Source of the DNA: Gemmatimonas sp.
Lineage (GTDB): Bacteria; Gemmatimonadota; Gemmatimonadetes; Gemmatimonadales; Gemmatimonadaceae
DNA length: 64,000 bases
Direction: 5' to 3'
Assembly: GCA_013822425.1 (NCBI GenBank)
Contig: PNKL01000008.1
Location: 1-64,000, forward strand
How positions within the stretch are numbered: position 1 is the first letter of the stretch; each line of letters begins with the position of its first letter. Below, piece by piece: positions 17,175 to 24,632 of this stretch. The translations under genes were made by a program, and so were the position numbers. The notes beneath the pieces are model-generated. The model was not told where the DNA came from, ran no database searches, and was given only the letters and a program-made list of their open reading frames with translations.

Positions 17175-17904
17175 CCGCTGGCCACGCCCCGTCGCGACCA
17201 GGGGCCTCCACCATCTCCTCGGCCACGCGATTTCGCAAGGCGACTTCGAAGACTTGATGCTCCTGCACGCGCCGCTGCATGAGTGCACGGATCCGCGGAT
17301 TCAGCAGCGCCAGCCCCGCCTGATTCTCGATCCGCAGCGCCGTGCGCGCGGCCGCCTCGGAGACCGCGGCATCATAGTGCTGATCGAGGCACGCCTCAGG
17401 CGTCATGATCTCCATGCCCCGGGCGCGAAAGTGCACACGCCGCGCCGTGTCGGCGTTCCTCGCCGTGAAGAACGCATCCGAGAGTTCGCTGACCTGCGCC
17501 GTCGCAATCAGGTCGCCGAGTCCGGCCTCCACCGTCTCGCCGGCCCGCGCCCCACGGTCGTACTCACCGCCTTCCTGCGCGTACCGCCCGTTACCAGCCA
17601 CATCGGCCTGCGCGATGCCGCGAACAATGCCGACCGCGACCCAGTAGTCGTCACGATCCACCCACTCGAGGCCCGCCACGACGCGTGCGGCACGTGGCAG
17701 GTCCGGGACGTCGTACGCCGCCTCGCCGAGATCGCGTAACTCCTGCGCACCAACGGCGTCATCCGGCTCCAGCGCCACCGCCTGCCGCAGCAGCTGCTGT
17801 CCAAAGTAGCGCAGCGGCGTCGGGGTGTACCCGCCGGCGGGATGCTGGACCTGCTCGAGGACGCCGGGCGTCCCCGGTGCGAGCAGTGCATGGGTGTGCA
17901 ACAT
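17140..17904 (-). CDS. hypothetical protein (254 aa)
   Basis: Acidic, helical, soluble protein. The ATG at 17904 has a GGAG 7 nt upstream. Segments such as YFGQQLLRQAVALEPDDAVG and RVVAGLEWVDRDDYWVAVGI look globular; the last 15 residues (PAVTAPTLGGRGR) are disordered. No catalytic motif, signal or membrane segment. Lies 31 bp downstream of the gene at 17935, same strand, so probably the same transcript. Confidence 0.6.
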   Translation of the reverse strand: MLHTHALLAPGTPGVLEQVQHPAGGYTPTPLRYFGQQLLRQAVALEPDDAVGAQELRDLGEAAYDVPDLPRAARVVAGLEWVDRDDYWVAVGIVRGIAQADVAGNGRYAQEGGEYDRGARAGETVEAGLGDLIATAQVSELSDAFFTARNADTARRVHFRARGMEIMTPEACLDQHYDAAVSEAAARTALRIENQAGLALLNPRIRALMQRRVQEHQVFEVALRNRVAEEMVEAPGRDGAWPAVTAPTLGGRGR

Positions 17905-17934
17905 GACGAAACTCCACCGACCAGTAGGAGGTGA

Positions 17935-18324
17935 TCAGCCGAACCGGGCACTTCGAGTGTACTCGATCTGACGTGCCGACTGCGTGGTCAGTCCGCACGC
18001 TTCCTCCAGCACTGCCGGAACGTGGCCGGGATCCACCGCCCACCATCGCAGTTCCCCGGGGCGCATCTGGATGATCAGGGACCGCGTGCCGCCGCACGCC
18101 CGCAGATCCAATGGCTCCCGTCCCACGGTCGGTGTCCCGACAAACCAGTCCGCCGACCGCACCACGCGGTGCCCCGTGGCCGGGTCCGCCAGGGCACTCA
18201 CGAGCTCGGGGCACGATCCGGACCGGACCTGCGCAAACGGCCCACGTGCACGGATCGCCGCAACACTGGCCGGATCGAAGACCGCCACCTGAGCAACCGT
18301 CGGCTCCAGAACTACCACAGGCAT
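17935..18324 (-). CDS. hypothetical protein (129 aa)
   Basis: Start ATG at 18324 is set by a perfect GGAGG six nt upstream; an in-frame start at 18348 would bury that site. The protein (MPVVVLEPTVAQVAVFDPAS onward) is soluble, with a Cys-containing core (GSCPELVSAL, DLRACGGTRS) and a strand IIQMRPGELRWWAVDPG. No family recognised. Probably co-transcribed with the gene at 17140. Confidence 0.65.
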   Translation of the reverse strand: MPVVVLEPTVAQVAVFDPASVAAIRARGPFAQVRSGSCPELVSALADPATGHRVVRSADWFVGTPTVGREPLDLRACGGTRSLIIQMRPGELRWWAVDPGHVPAVLEEACGLTTQSARQIEYTRSARFG

Positions 18325-18408
18325 AGTTGACCTCCGCTGGGGCACCACGCGGTGCCCACTAACGCGAGGGCTACGTCCACCCGCACGCGCATGGGCGATC
18401 CGGCCCGG

Positions 18409-20340
18409 TCACGGCGTGACCGTGACGGGGATCGCTTTCGAGACGGTATTCGCGCAGGTGACCTGCACGGTCGTGTTCCCTGCGCTGCGCCCGAGGACCA
18501 GGCCGCTCCCGTCCACCGTGGCCACCGCCTGGCTCAGGGAGATCCACGCGATGGACTGTCCGAGCATGATGTTGTTGCCCGCATCACGACAGACGGCGGT
18601 TATCCACTTGCTCTGCCCAACCGCGAGGGTGAGGCTGGCGACATCCGTCGTCACCTGCGTGACCGTCGGCGCGGCGGTCACGGTGACGGGCACCAGCTTG
18701 GTGTCATTGCCACACGTGACCTGGAGCGTGGTCGACCCGGCCCCGCGCGCGAGCACCAGACCCCCGCCATCAACCGTCGCCACAGCAACGCTGAGCGAGA
18801 GCCACACCGGCGTCGCCCCCGGCACGACCGCGCCGGCTTGGTCCCGACAGGTCGCCGTGACGTAGCGGTTCTGGCCGACTACCAGCGAGAGGTTCGCCAC
18901 GTCGGTCGTTACCTGCGTGACCGGAGCGCGCAGTACGAGCACCGGCGCCGTGCCGCGCACGCTGTCCACGGTGGCGTACACCGATGTGGCTCCTTCCAGA
19001 AGACCGGTGAGGCGACCCTCCGCGGTAATGGTGGCAACGGTGGAATCCGCCAGCCCCCACTTCACAGTGCGTCCCGCGATCAGGCGGTTACGCGTGTCCC
19101 GGACGGACGCACTGAGCGCGACGGTACCGTATCGCGTCACGGATACGCTCAGCGGCGAAACGATGACCGTGGACACTTTGATCGGATCCACCGTCGTCGC
19201 AATTGTCGCGGACACCTCACCCGAACGAATGGTCAGCACCGCGGCGCCGGCGCCTATCAGCGAGATCGTTCCGAGCGGCGAGATCGTCGCCACCGCACTA
19301 TCCGACGTCAGCCAGGCGATCGGCTTGCCCGTCAGGACCGTGCCAGCCGCATTCACGAGGGCCACCGTCACGCTCGTCGTGTCCCCCGGATAGCCCCGAT
19401 ACGACGTGCGGGAGAGCTGGATCGCCGCCACCGTCGTGTCGGGCGCAGGATCACCCTGTACGCTCACCACGGCAAACCCGCTCGCCACGCCCGACGTCGC
19501 GCGCACGACCGCCTCTCCGCCGCCCACCGGTACGAGGGTCCCGGAGGACGTGACGCCCACCACCATGGGTTGCGAACTCGTCCACGTCACGGGGGCACCG
19601 ACGAGTTCGACGCCGCTCTGCGTGCGTACGACCGCACGCAATGACACGACGCTCGCCTTCGTGATCGACAGGGTGCCTGGTTCCACAATGACCGATGCCG
19701 GCTGCGCGCCACCCACGCCACCTGAGGCGCGCACAATCACCGGACGTGATCCATGCACCCCATCAATCGTCACGCCGACGGTGCCAACACCGCTCGACAG
19801 CGCGACAAGCGTGCCGCTCGGCGTCGTAGCGACCACCGCCGGGCTCAGCGATTGCCAGGTACCACTCAGATCCGAGTAGAAGCTGCCGTCCGCGTCATAC
19901 GCCAGGACGGAGAACCGCGCCGACGTGCCCACGGCAAGCTCGAGCGTATCGGGGGAAAGCACCACGGACTGAATCGCGGCGCGTGGCACGACAGCGGGGA
20001 TGCTCCGCGTGACCGCCGCTTTGCCTACGGTGGCCGTGACCGTGAGCGTCGTCGCGCCCTTGCCCGCGGCGACCAACTCCTGTGACCCGCTGTCCACGCG
20101 AATCACCGTCGGATTTCGCGAGGTCCAGCGAACATCCCGGGGCGTCAGCGTTGCGCCGCTGCCATCAACGACCGTCATCACCGGCCAACTCGACCGCGCG
20201 CCCTTGATGAGCACGAGTGAATCGGTGGCGAGTTGCACCTGCGCCGGAATCGTCACCTTCGGCGCCGTCAAGTCGTCCGAACACGCGACGATCACGCCGA
20301 TCAGCGTGAACGCCGTCAATCCAACGCGTGCCTGCCGCAT
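18409..20340 (-). CDS. surface lipoprotein with tandem bacterial Ig-like (BIG) domains
   Basis: 643 aa. Lipoprotein signal ending VIVACSDD. The rest is about seven Ig-like repeats of about 85 residues, each with a strand such as VVLSPDTLELAVGTSARFSV, a central VxW(T/S)S motif (VTWTSSQPMVVGV, IAWLTSDSAVATI, PVWLSLSVAVATV) and a closing GxxxLTV-like strand. The last two repeats (VTQVTTDVANLSLVVGQNRY and VTQVTTDVASLTLAVGQSKW) are close copies with CRD motifs, pointing to recent internal duplication. BIG domains serve adhesion or surface scaffolding. Probably exposed on the outer membrane. Confidence 0.85.
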   Translation of the reverse strand: MRQARVGLTAFTLIGVIVACSDDLTAPKVTIPAQVQLATDSLVLIKGARSSWPVMTVVDGSGATLTPRDVRWTSRNPTVIRVDSGSQELVAAGKGATTLTVTATVGKAAVTRSIPAVVPRAAIQSVVLSPDTLELAVGTSARFSVLAYDADGSFYSDLSGTWQSLSPAVVATTPSGTLVALSSGVGTVGVTIDGVHGSRPVIVRASGGVGGAQPASVIVEPGTLSITKASVVSLRAVVRTQSGVELVGAPVTWTSSQPMVVGVTSSGTLVPVGGGEAVVRATSGVASGFAVVSVQGDPAPDTTVAAIQLSRTSYRGYPGDTTSVTVALVNAAGTVLTGKPIAWLTSDSAVATISPLGTISLIGAGAAVLTIRSGEVSATIATTVDPIKVSTVIVSPLSVSVTRYGTVALSASVRDTRNRLIAGRTVKWGLADSTVATITAEGRLTGLLEGATSVYATVDSVRGTAPVLVLRAPVTQVTTDVANLSLVVGQNRYVTATCRDQAGAVVPGATPVWLSLSVAVATVDGGGLVLARGAGSTTLQVTCGNDTKLVPVTVTAAPTVTQVTTDVASLTLAVGQSKWITAVCRDAGNNIMLGQSIAWISLSQAVATVDGSGLVLGRSAGNTTVQVTCANTVSKAIPVTVTP

Positions 20341-20412
20341 GCCGCCTCCAGAGAGCCGTTCTCTATAGGGGCAGGGTAGGGTGCCGCCGTGCCGACCGTT
20401 GTCCGGACGCGA

Positions 20413-20446
20413 CGAGCCGCGCGGAAGAAGGGCGCCGCGCGGCTCG
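20413..20446. terminator. strong stem-loop between the CsgG-like and BIG lipoprotein genes
   Basis: A perfect 12-bp stem (CGAGCCGCGCGG / CCGCGCGGCTCG) around a 10-nt loop, 26 bp past the CsgG-like stop on the minus strand. No T tract follows, so it may act as a Rho-assisted terminator or 3' mRNA stabiliser. Confidence 0.55.
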
Positions 20447-20471
20447 GTGTCCTTCGCTCTTCGGCGCGCGG

Positions 20472-21278
20472 CTAGGGCGCGACGTCGCCGCGCTCTCGCG
20501 CCGCCAGGACCTGCACGACGAGCTTGTCGACCGCCGCCTGGATCGCCTCCGCAATCTTGGCTTCGCGTTCGCCCGATGCCGCCGATCCGCCGGCGCCCCC
20601 AAGACCAAGCCCGCCGCCGCCACCGAGGCCGGCCAGCATCCTGGTCTTATTGCCCACGGCCACCCCATCGGTCGTCATCGAGTGGATGACCTCGCCCGTC
20701 GACGCATCCACGATGCGTGCCGTCAGCCCGATGACGTAACTCGTCTGGGATCGTTCGAGCGCCACGCCGACTGCGGCGCGGCTGACCGCGCCGAGCAGGC
20801 CACCCTTCCTCTCCGCCGACTTCCCGAACTTCGTCACCTGTCCGGTAATCACGTATTTTGCGCCGAGCAGCTGCGCCTGCTGCGCGACCGTCTGCCCGGC
20901 AGCGGCAGCGCCCGAGGCGACGAGGTTCTGCTCCCCTCGTATCTGGTCGAGCGCGGCCCGCTCCACGACGCGAAACTGCTGCGTGGCGAGCAGGCGCTCC
21001 ATCAGCATGCCGGCGGCCGCCTTCCCGAGATTGTCCTGCGTCTGACGCAGTCGAGCGGTCGGATCGCCGCCCTTCATCGCCAGGAGCGCGCCGCCGAGCG
21101 AATTGAGTTCGTTCAGCTCGTCCCGTGACGGCGTTGCGGTGAACTCGAACGGCGCCACCATCATCACCGGCCGTTGGGCGCGCGGGATCGTCGTGTCGAC
21201 AGTGGCCTGTGCCTCGACCGAGAGCGCGACGCTCATCAGGAGCGCGATGAGCAGGGAACTGCGGGACAGCGTACGCAT
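20472..21278 (-). CDS. CsgG-like curli/secretion-type exported protein
   Basis: 268 aa. The ATG at 21278 has GGAGG seven nt upstream, and it starts a Sec signal peptide (MRTLSRSSLLIALLMSVALS...EAQA). The mature protein follows the CsgG pattern: VMMVAPFEFTATPSRDELNE, LMERLLATQQFRVVERAALD, then LGAKYVITGQVTKFG and TARIVDASTGEVIHSM, with a Gly-rich insert before the C-terminal helix (EAIQAAVDKLVVQVL). CsgG forms an outer-membrane export pore and is normally a lipoprotein; no lipobox cysteine is visible here, so it may be a periplasmic or non-lipidated relative. Confidence 0.8.
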   Translation of the reverse strand: MRTLSRSSLLIALLMSVALSVEAQATVDTTIPRAQRPVMMVAPFEFTATPSRDELNELNSLGGALLAMKGGDPTARLRQTQDNLGKAAAGMLMERLLATQQFRVVERAALDQIRGEQNLVASGAAAAGQTVAQQAQLLGAKYVITGQVTKFGKSAERKGGLLGAVSRAAVGVALERSQTSYVIGLTARIVDASTGEVIHSMTTDGVAVGNKTRMLAGLGGGGGLGLGGAGGSAASGEREAKIAEAIQAAVDKLVVQVLAARERGDVAP

Positions 21279-21300
21279 GGGACAGCCTCCGGAAGATGAC

Positions 21301-21320
21301 GCTCGACCCCGTGGTCGAGC
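21301..21320. terminator. stem-loop downstream of ssb
   Basis: Perfect 8-bp inverted repeat (GCTCGACC / GGTCGAGC) with a 4-nt loop, about 90 bp past the ssb stop on the minus strand and 23 bp before the CsgG-like start. Plausible terminator or 3' end structure separating the two genes; no T tract. Confidence 0.45.
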
Positions 21321-21410
21321 TGGGTGGATGCAGGTGATGCGGTCGCGCGCGCGGCGCGAGTTCTTCAAGCGCTGCGGCGGACAGTACGGGACGCGCCGTC
21401 CGCCGCGGTA

Positions 21411-21905
21411 TCAGAACGGCAAGTCATCAGGTTGGCCGAGCGTGCCCGGGAACTCCTCGAAGTCACCAGAGGCTCCGCCGCCGCCCTTCGCCGCCGTCGC
21501 GGGCTGACGAGCGCTCGACGCCGAACGGCTCGTCTCGCCGACCGACTCACCCTTGCCGCCAAGCAGCGTGACCTCGCGCACGTTGATCTCGGTGACGTAC
21601 TTCGTCTGGTTGTCCTTGTCCTGATACTGGCGATACTCGAGGCGCCCCTCGACGTAGAGCTTGTCGCCCTTCTTCGCGTACCGTTCCATGATGTCCGCGA
21701 GGCCCGTCTGCGCGCCTTTCGCGTTCCAGGCGACGCACTTGTGCCACTCGGTCTTCTCCTGCTTCTCCCCGCCACCCTGACCGCCCCACATGCGACTGGT
21801 TGCGAGCGAGAATTGCGCCACCTTGCTGCCGTTCGACGTCGTGCGGATCTCCGGGTCGGCCCCGAGGTTTCCGATCAACATCACCTTGTTCAGACTCCTG
21901 GACAT
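21411..21905 (-). CDS. ssb: single-stranded DNA-binding protein
   Basis: 164 aa. The start is the ATG at 21905 (MSRSLNKVMLIGNLG), 7 nt after GAGGAG; an in-frame GTG two codons earlier is less well placed. OB fold with LGADPEIRTTSNG, VAQFSLATSRMW, KTEWHKCVAW, RYAKKGDKLYVEGRLEYRQY and VTEINVREVTLLG, then a Gly/Ser linker and the acidic tip PDDLPF that recruits replication partners. Bacterial SSB of normal length. As a replicon-encoded SSB it fits with the clamp, ligase and initiator found here. Confidence 0.95.
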   Translation of the reverse strand: MSRSLNKVMLIGNLGADPEIRTTSNGSKVAQFSLATSRMWGGQGGGEKQEKTEWHKCVAWNAKGAQTGLADIMERYAKKGDKLYVEGRLEYRQYQDKDNQTKYVTEINVREVTLLGGKGESVGETSRSASSARQPATAAKGGGGASGDFEEFPGTLGQPDDLPF

Positions 21906-22082
21906 CAGCACTCTCCTCGAAAGCGGGCTGCTCGCGGAACATCAATCGATGCGACACCATCCGCCCTCGATGGGGCCCCGTGCGGTCACGGTCCTGTGGA
22001 CAGGATGGAGCATCCGACCCGCCGGAGGCGCACGGGCGGTTCCGGACGCACCCGCGGCCCGTCGGGCGCGGTATGCTGTGGT

Positions 22083-22844
22083 ATGGCCCAGACACACCCA
22101 CGCCTCGCCGCCCTCCTGCGCGCCAGCGTCATTGCCGCGACCTCGGCCGGCCTGACCGCCGCGGCCATCGTCGGCCCTCGCACCTACGCCGCGTACGCCC
22201 CGCAATCCGTTGCGCCGATCGCTCGGCCGACCGTGGTCGCGCCACGCCAGAACACGCGGCCCCTTCGCGCCATCGTGCCGATCGCCGTGGCGGAAGAAGA
22301 ACACGACGCCGTAGTGATGGACTCGACGACGAATCCCGAGGTCGCACCCGAGGTCGCACCCGAGGTCGCACCCGAGGTCGCGCCCGAGGTCGCGCCTGAG
22401 GTCGCGCCTGAGGCGGTCGCCGCGTCGTCCATGATCCCAGACACTCTCAGCCGCGTGTCGACCGACGCCGTCAAACCCCAGCCGAACCCCTCCATCGAAT
22501 CAGCACGCACTACGCCCCAGGTCGCGCGCGTACCCGTACGGCACCTCGACGGTGCGGCGACTGATCCGGTTCGCACGACGGAGCAGGGCATCCAGAACGC
22601 CCACGACATCGTGAGCGGCATGGCAAACACCGCCGATCGCATCGCCTGGGAGAAGCAGAAGCTCGAGTCGGACCGCCGGCGCCTCAAGGAACTCAAGAAA
22701 CACCCAGCCACCGCGTTGATCTACTTCGCCGAGCGGTGGTCCGCCTCGCGCGCCGCCGGGAAACGCCGCGCGCAACTCAACACAGCGGCCCAGCTGGATC
22801 AGGGCGCGGGCGTGCCCAGCATCTCCCCGGGGGTCTCGCGATGA
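22083..22844 (+). CDS. membrane-anchored protein with VAPE tandem repeat
   Basis: 253 aa. An N-terminal anchor or uncleaved signal (LLRASVIAATSAGLTAAAIV) is followed by a disordered region carrying six copies of the tetrapeptide EVAP, then a C-terminal helical region rich in charge (RIAWEKQKLESDRRRLKELK, YFAERWSASRAAGKRR). The frame remains open upstream over the ssb promoter, but ATG 22083 is the first start past it. Divergent from ssb. The repeat and topology suggest a periplasm-spanning spacer in the manner of TonB-like linkers; function unknown. Confidence 0.6.
   Translation: MAQTHPRLAALLRASVIAATSAGLTAAAIVGPRTYAAYAPQSVAPIARPTVVAPRQNTRPLRAIVPIAVAEEEHDAVVMDSTTNPEVAPEVAPEVAPEVAPEVAPEVAPEAVAASSMIPDTLSRVSTDAVKPQPNPSIESARTTPQVARVPVRHLDGAATDPVRTTEQGIQNAHDIVSGMANTADRIAWEKQKLESDRRRLKELKKHPATALIYFAERWSASRAAGKRRAQLNTAAQLDQGAGVPSISPGVSR
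22338..22409 (+). repeat. 12-bp coding tandem repeat, six copies (EVAP)
   Basis: Six units of GAGGTCGCACCC, with the last three drifting to GAGGTCGCGCCC and GAGGTCGCGCCT. In-frame units mean that copy-number change would alter linker length without breaking the protein. Confidence 0.95.
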
Positions 22845-23164
22845 CCGCGCCCGAATTGTTGGCAATCCCGCCAGACATCGCGCGCGTCCACGAGTCGCTC
22901 GATGCACACCTCGCCACGCGCAGGGCGCTCAGCGAGACCCATCGGGTCGAGCTCTTGCGCCACGATCTGCTGGGTGAATTCACGGCCCTGGGGATCCTTG
23001 ACGACGCCCTGGCGGCGGAAACCGAGAACGCCACCAACGAGGCTGAGCTGGAGCTGCTGCTCCGCTCCCTCCGGGTTGCGCGTGCCGCTGGTGCCGTGGC
23101 CGTGGCCGAGATGCTCACGGAGTACTTCGCCTCCCTCTCCGAGCGCACGTCCCAACCGACGTAG
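22841..23164 (+). CDS. hypothetical helical protein (107 aa)
   Basis: The ATG overlaps the stop of the EVAP-repeat gene (ATGA). All-helical, acidic and Leu-rich (LDAHLATRRALSETHRVELL, NEAELELLLRSLRVARAAGA), without membrane segment. Tight coupling suggests it works with the preceding membrane protein. No family recognised. Confidence 0.6.
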   Translation: MTAPELLAIPPDIARVHESLDAHLATRRALSETHRVELLRHDLLGEFTALGILDDALAAETENATNEAELELLLRSLRVARAAGAVAVAEMLTEYFASLSERTSQPT

Positions 23165-23215
23165 GTGCCGTCGCGGCGCATGCGGCATCATCGCGTACGC
23201 CTCGTGTCGCGGCCG

Positions 23216-24052
23216 CTACGCGAGGCCCAGCACGCGATTCTTGGCTTCCTCGAACTGCACGTCCGTCAGGCCGCCGCGGTGGTAGAGATCGTAGAGGCGC
23301 TCGAGTGCGGACACCGTATCCTCGCCTCCGGGCGTCGCGCCAATTGCTGACACCGACTGACGGGAGACCCGCGCACCCGTGGTGACCACATAGCAGGTCG
23401 GATGCCCGTGTGCACGCCGCATTTCAAGCACCTCGGCACGCCGGAGTCGGTCGACCGCGCCGGAGAGGGTGTCGGCGCCGAGTCCGCCGAGGTTGCTTCC
23501 GAGCTCAGCAAGCGGCAACGGGATGAGCTCCGGAGTCATCCCTGGAGCGAGCTGCTCGGCGATGACCTGATAGACCGCAACGCAGAGTGCAACAGACTCT
23601 CGGTGCCGACTGCAGGGCGTGTTGCGCACCCGGTCGATTACGTCCGCCAACACGGAACCCGTGACCACCGGGTGGTGCGACCACAAGCGACCGTGGAGCC
23701 GCAAGAGCCGCCCGTTGGACTGCACGGGCGCGACGAGGTCCGCAACGCGCAGTACACGTTCGACCAGGCGCACGGCATCCGCGTGCTTCGCGTGGGCGCG
23801 GAAGTACGCCAGGACGTTCGGCGCCTCGAGCGCGACGCCGTCCGGTGCGTCGTGCACCACGAGATACGCGACCACCGCCTGCAGCCAGACCTGCAACTCC
23901 GGATCGCGAACGACCGGTCCTCCTCCCTGCCGGGCCGCTCGCGTGACGCGCTGCGTGATCCCGTCGAGGACGCGAGCGGGAGCAACCCACTGGGTCAGCG
24001 ACGGAAAGCGCGTCGGTTCGACGAGCGTCAGATTCTGGCGAGACGGGGCCAT
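23216..24052 (-). CDS. hypothetical protein with C-terminal SHOCT-like motif (278 aa)
   Basis: Start ATG 24052 (MAPSRQNLTLVEPTRFPSLT); the 48 extra in-frame codons upstream run into the repeat-rich non-coding block. The centre is helical, and residues of the type DRLRRAEVLEMRRAHGHPT, CYVVTTGARV look like a winged-helix segment. The last 30 residues (ALERLYDLYHRGGLTDVQF, then EEAKNRVLG) match the SHOCT pattern (short C-terminal domain, LxxLxGxIxxxEF) used for oligomerisation. It sits on the far side of the candidate origin from the initiator gene, a position often taken by replication or partition accessories; that role is inference. Confidence 0.6.
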   Translation of the reverse strand: MAPSRQNLTLVEPTRFPSLTQWVAPARVLDGITQRVTRAARQGGGPVVRDPELQVWLQAVVAYLVVHDAPDGVALEAPNVLAYFRAHAKHADAVRLVERVLRVADLVAPVQSNGRLLRLHGRLWSHHPVVTGSVLADVIDRVRNTPCSRHRESVALCVAVYQVIAEQLAPGMTPELIPLPLAELGSNLGGLGADTLSGAVDRLRRAEVLEMRRAHGHPTCYVVTTGARVSRQSVSAIGATPGGEDTVSALERLYDLYHRGGLTDVQFEEAKNRVLGLA

Positions 24053-24198
24053 GCGTGGTCGGACGATAGGCGAACTATCTGGGCAACGCAATGCCAAGGC
24101 ACAAGAGCAAGGGGCACGTGAGCCAGCTATCCCACTGTACAGTAGAGTGTTATCCGGTCCTGTTGAATCATGCCTCTTCACTTGCCCATGTACCAAGG

Positions 24199-24351
24199 CA
24201 ACTCGTCACTTTCCGGACAAATCGGGCGCGCACATACAGTCACCTCCTGCGGGTGCCTCTCGTAAGCGCTGTCACGGCAATGACTTGCAAAGAAGAACCG
24301 GCACCACGCGTCGAGGCGGGATGCCGGATTTGTCCAAGAAGTGACGAGTTG
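24199..24351. repeat. 25-bp inverted repeat pair in the candidate origin
   Basis: Left arm 24199-24223 and right arm 24327-24351. The arms share CAACTCGTCACTT and GGACAAATC in inverted orientation; only the 3 central bases (TCC versus CTT) differ. The spacer is 103 bp. Likely initiator binding sites. Confidence 0.9.
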
Positions 24352-24534
24352 CGATGGCGACCGAACGCCACTGGTCGTATGTAACCCATGGACAGACAAT
24401 CGGTTACGCAGACACCACGGCGTCGCGCGCGCGCGGCCCAAGCGTTCGCTGTAGTTGGTCTGTGTGTTTCCTAATTGAAAGAGTGGTAAGTCAGAACACT
24501 ACAGGACCAGACATCGGGCAGGACCGTAACATAT

Positions 24535-24562
24535 GGTCACGACAGGACTTACCGTCGTGACC
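24535..24562. repeat. 9-bp hairpin in the candidate origin
   Basis: GGTCACGAC and GTCGTGACC, perfect, separated by a 10-nt loop. Could be an operator or a single-strand structure. Confidence 0.8.
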
Positions 24563-24570
24563 GACCATGG

Positions 24571-24595
24571 AACTCGTCAGATGTCGGACGAATCG
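24571..24595 (+). repeat. third, degenerate copy of the origin repeat
   Basis: AACTCGTCA-5 nt-CGGAC-(A/G)AATCGG has the same spacing as the left arm starting at 24200, in direct orientation, 371 bp away. Iteron-like. Confidence 0.75.
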
Positions 24596-24632
24596 GGGGA
24601 GGGCACCGGACAAGGCACGCACCAGGTCGGAC

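Larger units (their letters stand above)
24053..24632. other. candidate replication origin (repeat-rich, non-coding)
   Basis: A 580-bp block without a credible gene, lower in GC than its surroundings (e.g. the stretch around 24465-24500), lying immediately 3' of the initiator gene. It contains a 25-bp inverted repeat pair, a third related copy and a separate 9-bp hairpin (listed separately). Origins placed downstream of rep are known for several iteron and theta plasmids. The origin assignment is inference from repeats plus position. Confidence 0.55.

Noticed and set aside
18352-19644. 430-aa plus-strand ORF
   Set aside because: Antisense of the BIG-domain lipoprotein, with shadow composition rich in Arg and His.
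22338-22409. Tandem repeat considered as a CRISPR-like array
   Set aside because: 12-bp units without spacers that encode a protein linker.
24535-24562. Hairpin considered as a tRNA or small RNA
   Set aside because: Only one short stem; no cloverleaf or conserved T-loop sequence.
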